NCBI RefSeq assembly: GCF_000622005.1
Contig: NZ_JHWV01000011.1
Coordinates: 1 to 64,000 of the forward strand
Source: Anaerovibrio sp. RM50
GTDB taxonomy: Bacteria > Bacillota > Negativicutes > Selenomonadales > Selenomonadaceae
Length of the DNA: 64,000 bases
Direction: 5' to 3'
The position numbers were made by a program, and so were the translations under genes. Below the pieces are notes generated by a model. The model saw only the letters and a list, made by a program, of their open reading frames with translations. It made no database searches and had not been told where the DNA came from. This document shows, piece after piece, positions 1 to 7,705 of the stretch; position 1 is the stretch's first letter; each line of letters opens with the position of its first letter.

Positions 1-12
1 GCTCCCTTAATA

Positions 13-1532
13 GAGCCTGTGAAAAAAACTCTGTAAATAGAGTCTTCTATGGCAATAAAAAACTATATATTTCATAATTTTGCTGGAATTGGTTGAAACC
101 GGTTCCAGCATTTTTCTTAGCTTTAATTTTAGACAACTCAACAAACTGAGGACTGGCTCCAGGCCTCAATTTTAATAAAGCTGTAACAAGAAATAGCCTA
201 ATATTCAAGCCGATCTTCATACATAATGCTTAATTCGCCGTATACACGGCCCCAATTACGAATCGGCATAGTCCATTTTTTAGTGGCTTCCAGAGTAGCA
301 AGATACAGTGCCTTCATCAAGGCCTGTGAATCAGGGAAAACACTGCGCTGGCGGTTAAGGCGCCTGTAACTGGAATTGAGGCTTTCAATAGCGTTGGTAG
401 TATAAATAACCTTCCTAACCTCCGACGAAAACTTGAAAATTGGCGTTATTACATCCCAATTTGTCTTCCAGCTCTTCATGGCGTTAGGATATTTTTCTTT
501 CCACTTTTCGGTAACAGCATCGCGGTTTTTGCGGCCCTGTTCCTCAGTAACTGCGTGGTAAATGCTCTTTAAGTCAGTTGCAAATTCCTTGCGGTCTTTA
601 TCTGCCACATATTTTAAGGTATTGCGCACCTGATGAACAATACAGCGCTGGTATTCAGCTTTTGGGAAGGCAGCTACAACAGCTTCCTTCATGCCGGTCA
701 GGCCATCGGCACAGATAATTAAAATATCCCTAAGACCACGGTTTTTAAGTTCATTGAACAGGTTGAGCCAATACTTGGCACTCTCATTTTCGCCAATGTA
801 GATGCCCAATACCTCTTTTATTCCGTCTCTATTTATTCCCAGAATTACGTAAGCTGCCATTTTCCGGATGATGCCGTTATCCTTTACAGAGTAATGAATT
901 GCATCAACAAATACCACCGGATATATGCTGGATAAGGCTCTATTTTGCCAGTCCTGTATTTCAGGCAATAATTTATCCGTAACATCAGAAATAAAGCCTT
1001 CAGAAACATCGAAGCCATAGATGTCCTCGATGGTATCCGAAATCTGTCTGGTGGTCATGCCCTTGGCATACATGGATATAATTTTCTTGTCAATATCCGA
1101 AATGTCCTTCTGACGCTTTTTAACGACTTGTGGTTCAAAGGTGGACTGTCTGTCCTGAGGTACATCAATCTGAAAACTGCCATAACTGCTGTTGACTGTT
1201 TTAGTCTTGTAGCCGTTACGACTATCCTCGTTGTCTGAACGCTCAGATTTCTGGTAGCCAAGATGGCTGTCCATTTCAGCTTCCATCATCTCTTTGATGG
1301 TTCCGCCCAGTAAATCTTTCAAAGCATTCTGAATGTCTTCCGCGGTTTCAATCTCATATTCAGACAATAGCTGCTGAATGATCTGTCGCTTACCGTCTGT
1401 CATCTGAACATGGTGAATGGGTTTCTTTGCTTTCTTTGCCATAAGAAAAGGCCTCCTATGATTTTATATTTTACCATAGAAGACCTTAACTGTTACTGTT
1501 GTTATTATTTACAGAAAAACTTTCACACTCTC
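13..1532 (-). mobile_element. IS256-family insertion sequence, complete
   Basis: The element is about 1520 bp. Its ends are imperfect inverted repeats of about 26 bp: the left end reads GAGCCTGTGAAA and the right end, read inward, GAGAGTGTGAAA, and both continue to CTGTAAAT. Directly outside lie identical 8-bp copies of CCTTAATA (5-12 and 1533-1540; the identity extends to CTCCCTTAATA if the ambiguous border is included). An 8-9 bp duplication is the known behaviour of this family. The single transposase gene is intact, so the copy looks recent and potentially active. It inserted just beside a hairpin terminator, leaving the neighbouring EVE gene unbroken. Confidence 0.9.
198..1442 (-). CDS. 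IS256-family transposase (mutator type)
   Basis: This 414-residue protein has the usual length for the family. The predicted DDE catalytic residues are D180 (in FVDAIHY), D246 (in IICADGL) and E353 (in TTNAIESLN), each in its family context. The N-terminal third carries the conserved GGTIKEMMEAEMDSHLGY block, which belongs to the DNA-binding part. No frameshift or internal stop is visible. It is the only gene inside the inverted repeats at 13 and 1532. The enzyme is expected to excise and insert its own element through a circular intermediate, which is known for the family and not visible here. Confidence 0.96.
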   Translation of the reverse strand: MAKKAKKPIHHVQMTDGKRQIIQQLLSEYEIETAEDIQNALKDLLGGTIKEMMEAEMDSHLGYQKSERSDNEDSRNGYKTKTVNSSYGSFQIDVPQDRQSTFEPQVVKKRQKDISDIDKKIISMYAKGMTTRQISDTIEDIYGFDVSEGFISDVTDKLLPEIQDWQNRALSSIYPVVFVDAIHYSVKDNGIIRKMAAYVILGINRDGIKEVLGIYIGENESAKYWLNLFNELKNRGLRDILIICADGLTGMKEAVVAAFPKAEYQRCIVHQVRNTLKYVADKDRKEFATDLKSIYHAVTEEQGRKNRDAVTEKWKEKYPNAMKSWKTNWDVITPIFKFSSEVRKVIYTTNAIESLNSSYRRLNRQRSVFPDSQALMKALYLATLEATKKWTMPIRNWGRVYGELSIMYEDRLEY

Positions 1533-1540
1533 CCTTAATA

Positions 1541-1576
1541 AAAAAACGGAAGCTATCTGATAGCTTCCGTTTTTTA
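1541..1576. terminator. Hairpin terminator after the EVE gene
   Basis: CGGAAGCTA pairs with TAGCTTCCG around a 5-base loop, with A-runs and T-runs on either side, so it can act in both directions. It lies immediately downstream of the EVE gene stop and abuts the IS256 target site. Confidence 0.85.
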
Positions 1577-1580
1577 TTGC

Positions 1581-2006
1581 TCATTTCTTTATTGCAGATA
1601 ATATTACCTTATAATCATGTTCTGAAATGCGTCTCAAACTACCTTGAACCTGGCTGCCCCATCTTTCTTTATTTTTTATAAACTCTAAATTATCCCAGAT
1701 ATCCTTAATATAAATTCCATCATCAGTGTCCTCTATAAAACACAATGGATTGGTGGGAATGCGATGCGGCCACAAGTCGTATGGATCGTCCCAAATAGGT
1801 TCTTCAGAATAATAATACTCGCCAGTCACTTCTACAGCAGCCATAAATTTAGAAACTTTAGTAACATAATAAATAATTTTGTCGCCTTTATTCATCCTAT
1901 TTACAGCTTTTTTATTTCTTGGCGGAAAACCAGCACAAGCAAATTTATTATCTATGTCCCATTCATAGTCGATCGCATTTGTAACTATCATATAATAATT
2001 TGCCAC
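1581..2006 (-). CDS. EVE-domain protein, putative modified-base reader
   Basis: The whole 141-residue protein looks like one EVE domain (PUA-like fold). Recognisable parts are the start NYYMIVTNAIDYEWDI, a GDKIIYYVTKVSKFMAAVEV core and a later PHRIPTNP segment. EVE domains bind modified bases such as 5-methylcytosine and are often fused to nucleases in type IV restriction. Here the domain stands alone with no nuclease attached. It follows the C5-cytosine methyltransferase by 21 bp on the same strand, which implies co-transcription and a writer-reader relation. That relation is inferred. A terminator follows at 1541-1576. Confidence 0.85.
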   Translation of the reverse strand: MANYYMIVTNAIDYEWDIDNKFACAGFPPRNKKAVNRMNKGDKIIYYVTKVSKFMAAVEVTGEYYYSEEPIWDDPYDLWPHRIPTNPLCFIEDTDDGIYIKDIWDNLEFIKNKERWGSQVQGSLRRISEHDYKVILSAIKK

Positions 2007-2027
2007 GAAATCACCTTACTCATAACC

Positions 2028-3650
2028 CTAAAATAGGCTAGCATGCTCTACTTCAATCTTTTTAGGCATCATAACAGGAATTGCCTCATCAAAGTCATCT
2101 TCAATAATATTTTGGCTTTCGTATAATTCAATAGCCTCTTTAACGCCAGACGCTATTTTATTAGCTAGAATTACCGGAACAGCATTGCCTATCTGAGTAT
2201 ACATCTTATTTAAACTTCCTGTAAATTCATAGTCTACAGGAAATGTTTGCAAAATTGCACACTCTCTGGCACTCAGCCGTCTCATTTTATTAACGTGAAT
2301 TTCCGGGCTTGTAGCGGTTATTGTATCGCTTGGCCTATCCCAGTTTGTAATTCTTAATGACTGTTCATATTTTATTTCTTTCTCAACCAACGTGGTTACT
2401 TGCTTATCATACTTATCATCAAAGCCAAACATCTTCTTCAATTCCCACCAGTCATCAGGCTTTGGAATGCTGCCAGAATTATTGTCCTTTCTAAACCAAT
2501 GGCCAGCAGTATACGAATAACCGAAATGCTCATCAACTTTCTTGGTCGTCCAACCAGCTTTATCGCGCCATTCTCTCAAGTAATCACAGATATCATGCTG
2601 ATTAATATCATACTTTCTTCCCCAGAAAGTATCTGCCACGTTTTCAGATGCAACATGATTTTTAATTACCAGCTCTTTAAAGCCAGGCTCTACACCAAGT
2701 ATCTTATAAAATCCCTTAACATCAATAATTTTTTTGCGTTTAATATGTTCTTTGATTTCTTCTTCTGAAATTATAATATCGTGGTTAGTTATTTTTTTGT
2801 CAGCCAAAAAACCTATTGCCTGTTCTGTGGTAAATGCTGGCAACAACGTTGGTTTATGTTTAATATATTCATCGCTTTCAATGAAATGCGTAGCTTCAGG
2901 ATATGGATTTTCTACTCCAATATTATTGCCTATTATTACTACACGCTCTCTAGCCTGCGGAACGCCATATTCAGCCGCGTTTAATAACCGTGCATCTACC
3001 TTATATCCTAGCTCAGAAAAGTCATTTTTTATCATTTCTATAACTTTTCCATGCTCCATGGACAACAAGCCTTTGACATTTTCTGCCACAAAAAACTTAG
3101 GTTTCTTATCCTTTATAATTCGAAGCATCTCACGATACAAAAAATTGCGCTGATCTTCCATATTGCGCTTTGTATTTGCCACTGAAAAGCCCTGGCATGG
3201 GAATCCTCCTATGATGACATCCACATCATCAGGAATATTATCACTTGAAATTTTAGTAATATCACCATGTATCATATGCTTGCCAATGTTTTTTCGATAT
3301 GAAGCTACTGCATCTTCAAAAAAATCATTGGCCCAAACTATTTCAAAACCAGCTTGAATAAAGCCAAGGTCCATCCCCCCGGCTCCCGAAAATAAAGAGA
3401 CAACTTTCATTTTATTAGGATCATTTTCCACAACATACTCTTCATTTTCATCCTTTATTAATTCAATAATATCAGCAACGTTGCATCCTAATACATCACA
3501 TATTTTATTCAAGACATCTTCACTTACGATTTCTTGCTTATTCATTTTTGCCAATGTACTGCTACTGATTTTTGCTTTTTTTCTTAAATCAGTTTTTGTC
3601 ATATTTCTGTCAATCAGCATCTTAAATAGGTTATTGTAACACGCCTTCAT
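2028..3650 (-). CDS. HTH-fused DNA (cytosine-5) methyltransferase
   Basis: This 540-residue protein has two parts. Residues 1-66 form an XRE/Cro-type helix-turn-helix (MTKTDLRKKAKISSSTLAKM). From residue 82 a C5-methyltransferase begins: motif I FSGAGGMDLGF (87-97), motif IV GGFPCQGFS with catalytic C152, motif VI ENV (190-192), motif VIII QARERV (232-237), motif IX RECAILQTFP and motif X IGNAVP. It methylates cytosine with SAM. The target-recognition region contains an extra module at about 345-412 (WTTKKVDEHFGYSYTAGHWF). The N-terminal HTH suggests self-repression, as in some EcoRII-like enzymes. No cognate endonuclease is adjacent; the partner is the EVE gene just downstream. The target site cannot be read from the sequence. 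Confidence 0.93.
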   Translation of the reverse strand: MKACYNNLFKMLIDRNMTKTDLRKKAKISSSTLAKMNKQEIVSEDVLNKICDVLGCNVADIIELIKDENEEYVVENDPNKMKVVSLFSGAGGMDLGFIQAGFEIVWANDFFEDAVASYRKNIGKHMIHGDITKISSDNIPDDVDVIIGGFPCQGFSVANTKRNMEDQRNFLYREMLRIIKDKKPKFFVAENVKGLLSMEHGKVIEMIKNDFSELGYKVDARLLNAAEYGVPQARERVVIIGNNIGVENPYPEATHFIESDEYIKHKPTLLPAFTTEQAIGFLADKKITNHDIIISEEEIKEHIKRKKIIDVKGFYKILGVEPGFKELVIKNHVASENVADTFWGRKYDINQHDICDYLREWRDKAGWTTKKVDEHFGYSYTAGHWFRKDNNSGSIPKPDDWWELKKMFGFDDKYDKQVTTLVEKEIKYEQSLRITNWDRPSDTITATSPEIHVNKMRRLSARECAILQTFPVDYEFTGSLNKMYTQIGNAVPVILANKIASGVKEAIELYESQNIIEDDFDEAIPVMMPKKIEVEHASLF

Positions 3651-3719
3651 CTGTCGCTCTACCTCACTTAAAAATACAAAATATATGTTCTTTAATATGC
3701 ATTATAGCATCAAATATAC

Positions 3720-3748
3720 AAAGCATCAAACAAAATATTCGATGCTTT
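3720..3748 (-). terminator. Hairpin directly after the OrfA stop
   Basis: AAAGCATC (3720-3727) pairs with GATGCTTT (3741-3748). It begins next to the stop codon of the OrfA-like gene. There is no strong U-tract on the minus strand, so termination is plausible but weak. Confidence 0.45.
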
Positions 3749-4258
3749 CTACTTTTTATTTTTTACCAGTCTGTATACCTGACCATAAGATACATCAAAT
3801 TTTGCAGCTGTATTTTTATAATCATAATCATGGGAAGAGCAGTATTCAATTATCTTTTCCGCTTCCTTAATTGAAATTTTTCTATATGCAGCTGTCTTAT
3901 AAACCCGTTGTTGAGGACTGTACTCTTCCAGTAATTCATTGTTTTTGTATTTCCGAATCCATGAATTAAGAACAGAATTGCTTGATATGTTATATTGAGC
4001 TACAACTTTTTCAATACTCTTATTATTGAATATCACTTCTTTAACACAAATCAATTTAAAATCTGCGCTATAGCCTTTCATTAAGTTTTTACTAACAAAT
4101 GCCTCCTCACCATAAGCTAGGTATTTTGCTGTCCATCCCCGGAGTGTGGTGATACCCATTTTATACATATCGGCTATTTTTTTGTAAGAGCCTTTTCCAT
4201 CGAGATATTCTTTTACACGGGCAATTTTCCATTCTGCACTATACTTTTGTTTGGCCAT
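3749..4258 (-). CDS. IS3/IS150-type OrfA (HTH) without an OrfB
   Basis: This 169-residue protein carries three successive helix-turn-helix units of the IS150 InsA kind: YSAEWKIARVKEYLDGKGSY near residue 6, YSADFKLICVKEVIF near residue 63, and ISIKEAEKIIEYCSSHDYDY near residue 129. In IS3 elements OrfA is followed by a -1 frameshift into OrfB, the DDE integrase. Here it stops cleanly, a hairpin follows, and the next gene downstream is the methyltransferase, so no integrase remains. It is either a decayed insertion sequence or a domesticated DNA-binding protein. No clear inverted-repeat pair was found around it. Confidence 0.8.
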   Translation of the reverse strand: MAKQKYSAEWKIARVKEYLDGKGSYKKIADMYKMGITTLRGWTAKYLAYGEEAFVSKNLMKGYSADFKLICVKEVIFNNKSIEKVVAQYNISSNSVLNSWIRKYKNNELLEEYSPQQRVYKTAAYRKISIKEAEKIIEYCSSHDYDYKNTAAKFDVSYGQVYRLVKNKK

Positions 4259-4597
4259 AATAACCTCTTAAAGTGTACCAACAGTTTTAAAATCTACATT
4301 TAATATTTTACCACACTAAAAAAAATATCAAACGTTTTATTTTCCAAAAAATATGCCACCTCACCCCCTTGTAATCGAACATGAATTCTATTTTTATTAT
4401 ACAAAACATGTATTCTAAATTCAAGAACTATTTTAAAAATCTCTACATCCCAACACCATATTTCAAAAATCCTACATAATATCAAATCCCCCGAAAGCAG
4501 TATTGATACTGTTTCGGGGGGATGAAATTTTATACCTTTAGACAAGGGGGGCTTTATGGGAAGTCTATTACTTTTTCCTGCAGTTGTTCAAATACTC
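4259..4597. other. Gene-free AT-rich gap with one hairpin
   Basis: I see no convincing gene in this stretch. It holds one strong inverted repeat at 4488-4520, where CCCCGAAAGCAGTA pairs with TACTGTTTCGGGG. The best open frame (about 4300-4545, minus) has no ribosome binding site or family resemblance. The composition is much richer in AT than sbcC. Confidence 0.5.
4488..4520. terminator. Candidate terminator hairpin
   Basis: A stem of about 13 bp with a 4-5 base loop lies downstream of the sbcC fragment on the minus strand. It lacks a long U-tract, so it may be a terminator or a leftover mobile-element end. Confidence 0.4.
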
Positions 4598-5284
4598 TCA
4601 GCAAACCAACTTCACTCTGCTCCCCTTTTCAGGGTCCTTTACCACATCGATGCGCCTGTCGATGCGCTCTTTAAGGGCCTCCACATGGGAGATAATGCCA
4701 ATCATGCGGCCTGAAGCACGGAGCTTCAGAAGGGCCTTCATGGCGATATCAAGGGTTTCCGGATCAAGGGTACCGAAGCCCTCATCAATGAACATGGCAT
4801 CCAGGTGGATACGGCCGCTGTAGCTCTGGATTACATCTGCAAGGCCAAGGGCCAGAGCCAGAGAGGCAAGGAAGCTCTCACCGCCAGAGAGGGATTCCAC
4901 TGGACGATTGCTGCCAGTGTAATTGTCAAATACCTCCATGGCCAATACATCACCATTCAAAGGCTGACGCAGCTCGTACTGGTTGCGGCTCATGACCATC
5001 AAGCGGCTATTGGCTTTCATGAGAACATCGTACATCCGTGAACGCAGCACATACTTCTGGAAGGACAGCTTATTACCTGACACTGTTCCGTCAGCTACAT
5101 TTTTTGAAATAGCTTTCATGCACTTCTTAATTGATTCTTTTTTCTCATCTACACAAGTCGCTTCTGTAAAATATGCCAAAGATATAAGATATTCATAGTC
5201 ATTAACATTTAATTCTGTGGCATACATTTCACATAATTTAGAAATAGAAGAATATGCTTCATCATTTCTAATATCATTGTTCAT
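4598..5284 (-). pseudogene. Diverged duplicate of the SbcC C-terminus fused to foreign sequence
   Basis: Residues from about 68 to the end match the last ~160 residues of the full SbcC encoded at 7706-10729: SFQKYVLRS, SRNQYELRQ, signature ESLSGGESFLASLALALGL and Walker B MFIDEGFGTLD. The Walker A half and the zinc hook are absent, so it cannot be a working SbcC ATPase. The first ~67 residues are AT-rich and unrelated to SbcC. The open frame extends upstream without a stop to about 5566, but no ATG, GTG or TTG with a ribosome site appears there. The DNA of the shared part is similar but clearly diverged (estimated by eye at just over 80%), so it is not a fresh duplication. Confidence 0.8.
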
Positions 5285-5573
5285 ACCAGCGGCAATAATA
5301 TCATTTATTAGTTTTTTTAACCACTTGGAAAAGCCTGTTCCTTCTTTACGCTTATAAATAAATGTATTTTTTGTATGTGTTAAATAATACTCACTTTCCT
5401 CTTCAAGCCAATAATTGTTCTCGTTATTATTTCCTTCAACAACATATATTCCTTCTTGTGGTTGATCACCAACACAATAATAAATATTTTTATCCTTATC
5501 TTTTTTTGCCTTTTCTTTAAATAAAACGAAGACCAGACAGGATTCCCCCGCCTGGACTTCGTTTTTTTACTTA
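5285..5573 (-). other. Start-less open frame upstream of the SbcC fragment
   Basis: The reading frame of the SbcC fragment stays open from 5284 to 5566, where a TAA closes it. It encodes an acidic/lysine-rich sequence (for example KEKAKKDKDKNIYYCV) with coding-like composition but no usual start codon. It runs into the terminator hairpin of the TPR-like gene. It probably represents the truncated remains of another gene. Confidence 0.5.
5523..5566 (-). terminator. Terminator of the TPR-like gene
   Basis: AAAACGAAG-ACCAG pairs with CTGG-ACTTCGTTTT around a C-rich loop, and U-runs flank it. It lies just after the stop of the gene at 5574-7577. Confidence 0.85.
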
Positions 5574-7577
5574 TTAAAAGTCAGGTTCTACCTTCTTTAA
5601 TTCATTCTGAATCTGCTCCACCAGATGTTTTACAATGAGTTTAAACGGTGCAATTTTTTCGTTATAATAGCCTGGCAACTCATCCAGCACGTCATCGCTA
5701 TTTAGTGCTTGTAAAATGGCCTGTTCCTTACATCCAGCTTTTTCATTGATATTATTCAATTTCTTGAACAACATATCAAAATCCGCACTGGCACCTGCTT
5801 TAAGTTTTGTAAATTTATCTAAAATTTCAACATCTTCATCTGCTGGATTATTAATTTTCTCCCGAATCCCATCAATAGCCTTTTGGAAAACAGTAAGCAT
5901 ACTGATAAGTTTATCGCAAACTTTCTGTAATGCAGAATAATACTCTAACGGAGAATCATCTACATCAGTAATATTTAATGATTCTAATAATGCCTCATAT
6001 TTATAGACAGATGACAAAATAGGAAACTTAGCATCTAGACCTGCTGATAAATCATCTTCCACATGGATATTATAGTCAAAAAAATACGAAGAGTGAACCT
6101 TCATAAGATTACTTCTGCACACAAATCTTCTAATCATATAATCCTTGCAACTGCAACCAACAAGCGAATGGATACTTCTTTGGAAAACTGCTCTATAATA
6201 GTCAAGCACTGCTTCAGCATAGTTTTTTAAACTCATATATGCATCTGCCCGTACAGCATAGGCATACTGTATTTCCCGTTCAACACGAGACAAAAGCCCT
6301 CCAGAAAACTTTTTTGCCTCTTCCATAAGAGTATCATTATCTTTTACAACATCATCAACATTTGCTGAATCTGAATAAAATGCTATATACCGCTTCTCTA
6401 TTTCCTCTAAACCGCCCGGGGTCAAATAATGAAGAAAATTATTACAATGCTCAATAGCGTCCTTGTACCAACCTTTTTTATAACACGCATCAGCACATCG
6501 AGTCTTATATAATGCCCATTGCTCAAAATAATATTGAGGATTATTCTTAAAATCAAGTGCATCCAGGCTATGATGCTTTAATGCCATTCCATAATCATCT
6601 ATAGCGTCACCATAATAAAGACTAGAAATGTTAAATTCTGCACGATTTGCATATACTTCTGCACGATTAAAATAATCGAGTTCATCAAGTTTACAGCTAT
6701 TATCTTCCAAACATCTAGTTAATGCCTCAATAGCCCAACGAGTATCTCCCATGGCCATGAGACAGCCAGCTCTATAACATTCAAATATGAATTTAAAAGT
6801 ACTCTCACTTTCTTCCTTCCATTCTTCATAGGCCAAACACAGTGAGATTTCAAGCAAAGCCTCCTCATAACGTTCCTGAATTAAGTAGCACTTACATAAC
6901 CAAAAATGTACGTCCTCCAATAACAGCTCGCTGTCAGGCTCCGGATGCAACCTAAGTTTTTCAACAATGCCTTCTGAAATATATTGAATCAGTTCATACG
7001 CATACCACTTTTCAAGTGGCTCCACTAAAGAAAAGATTTCATCAGCTGCGTAATCAGATTCTTTAAGGAAATACTCTATATACGGCTTGAAATTTTTTTG
7101 GTGTTGGCAGCTAATATTATAATCGCAACAAAACTCAATTAACCCAATGACATTATCTATAGTATAATAATCAATATCGTCACTATCGTATTGCTTATTC
7201 CAAACATTAAAAAATACGCTTGCCGCTTTTTCAAATCCTACTATAGAACAATATACAGCTATATCAAAATTTAAGCAGCCATCGCCATGTTTTATATATC
7301 CATCATCTTTTGACCGTATATAATAACCTAAAAAATCATCCAATGCTTCTATTTCTTTGTATTTACAATTCAGGGCCCCACCTCTTAATCTTCTGTATTC
7401 CATTTGATTTTTAAGTTTATCATCATTTTTTATTAACCATGTAGCCTCTTCAATTACTACATCAAATTCTTGATTGTCATTAGCCTCTATCAATCGATTA
7501 AAATGTTCCAAAAATACCTCTTTATTATCGTTTTTTGCTTGGCTTCTAACAATCTGAATCCAATCACGATAAAACAT
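5574..7577 (-). CDS. Large TPR-like helical repeat protein, function unknown
   Basis: I do not recognise a named family for this 667-residue protein. The sequence is rich in Asp, Glu, Tyr and Ala, with repeated helical-pair units of TPR character, for example YEEALLEISLCLAYEEW (about 240-256), YGDAIDDYGMALKHHSLDAL (about 325-345) and YAEAVLDYYRAVFQRSI (about 463-479). The last ~130 residues look helical with coiled-coil tendency. There is no signal peptide or membrane segment, so it is probably a cytoplasmic scaffold. A good ribosome site (GGGGAGGGG) precedes the ATG. It is AT-rich compared with sbcC and lies between the full sbcC and its partial copy, which suggests acquisition by transfer. 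Confidence 0.75.
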   Translation of the reverse strand: MFYRDWIQIVRSQAKNDNKEVFLEHFNRLIEANDNQEFDVVIEEATWLIKNDDKLKNQMEYRRLRGGALNCKYKEIEALDDFLGYYIRSKDDGYIKHGDGCLNFDIAVYCSIVGFEKAASVFFNVWNKQYDSDDIDYYTIDNVIGLIEFCCDYNISCQHQKNFKPYIEYFLKESDYAADEIFSLVEPLEKWYAYELIQYISEGIVEKLRLHPEPDSELLLEDVHFWLCKCYLIQERYEEALLEISLCLAYEEWKEESESTFKFIFECYRAGCLMAMGDTRWAIEALTRCLEDNSCKLDELDYFNRAEVYANRAEFNISSLYYGDAIDDYGMALKHHSLDALDFKNNPQYYFEQWALYKTRCADACYKKGWYKDAIEHCNNFLHYLTPGGLEEIEKRYIAFYSDSANVDDVVKDNDTLMEEAKKFSGGLLSRVEREIQYAYAVRADAYMSLKNYAEAVLDYYRAVFQRSIHSLVGCSCKDYMIRRFVCRSNLMKVHSSYFFDYNIHVEDDLSAGLDAKFPILSSVYKYEALLESLNITDVDDSPLEYYSALQKVCDKLISMLTVFQKAIDGIREKINNPADEDVEILDKFTKLKAGASADFDMLFKKLNNINEKAGCKEQAILQALNSDDVLDELPGYYNEKIAPFKLIVKHLVEQIQNELKKVEPDF

Positions 7578-7652
7578 ATAAACCCCTCCCCTTTTTTAAG
7601 ACTATAGTCCATCCGTTAATTATTATATATCATTTATTAGCCATCTACCGAC

Positions 7653-7681
7653 AATAGCAGCCCGTGAGGGCTGCTATTTTA
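7653..7681. terminator. Hairpin between sbcC and the TPR-like gene
   Basis: AATAGCAGCCC pairs with GGGCTGCTATT around GTGA. The T-run is better on the plus strand, but its position right after sbcC fits termination of the minus-strand operon. Confidence 0.65.
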
Positions 7682-7705
7682 ATTTTACACAATCCTTAAC
7701 TTTAC

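Noticed and set aside
4300-4545. Minus-strand open frame of 81 codons
   Set aside because: No ribosome site, no family resemblance, and it spans the 4488-4520 hairpin.
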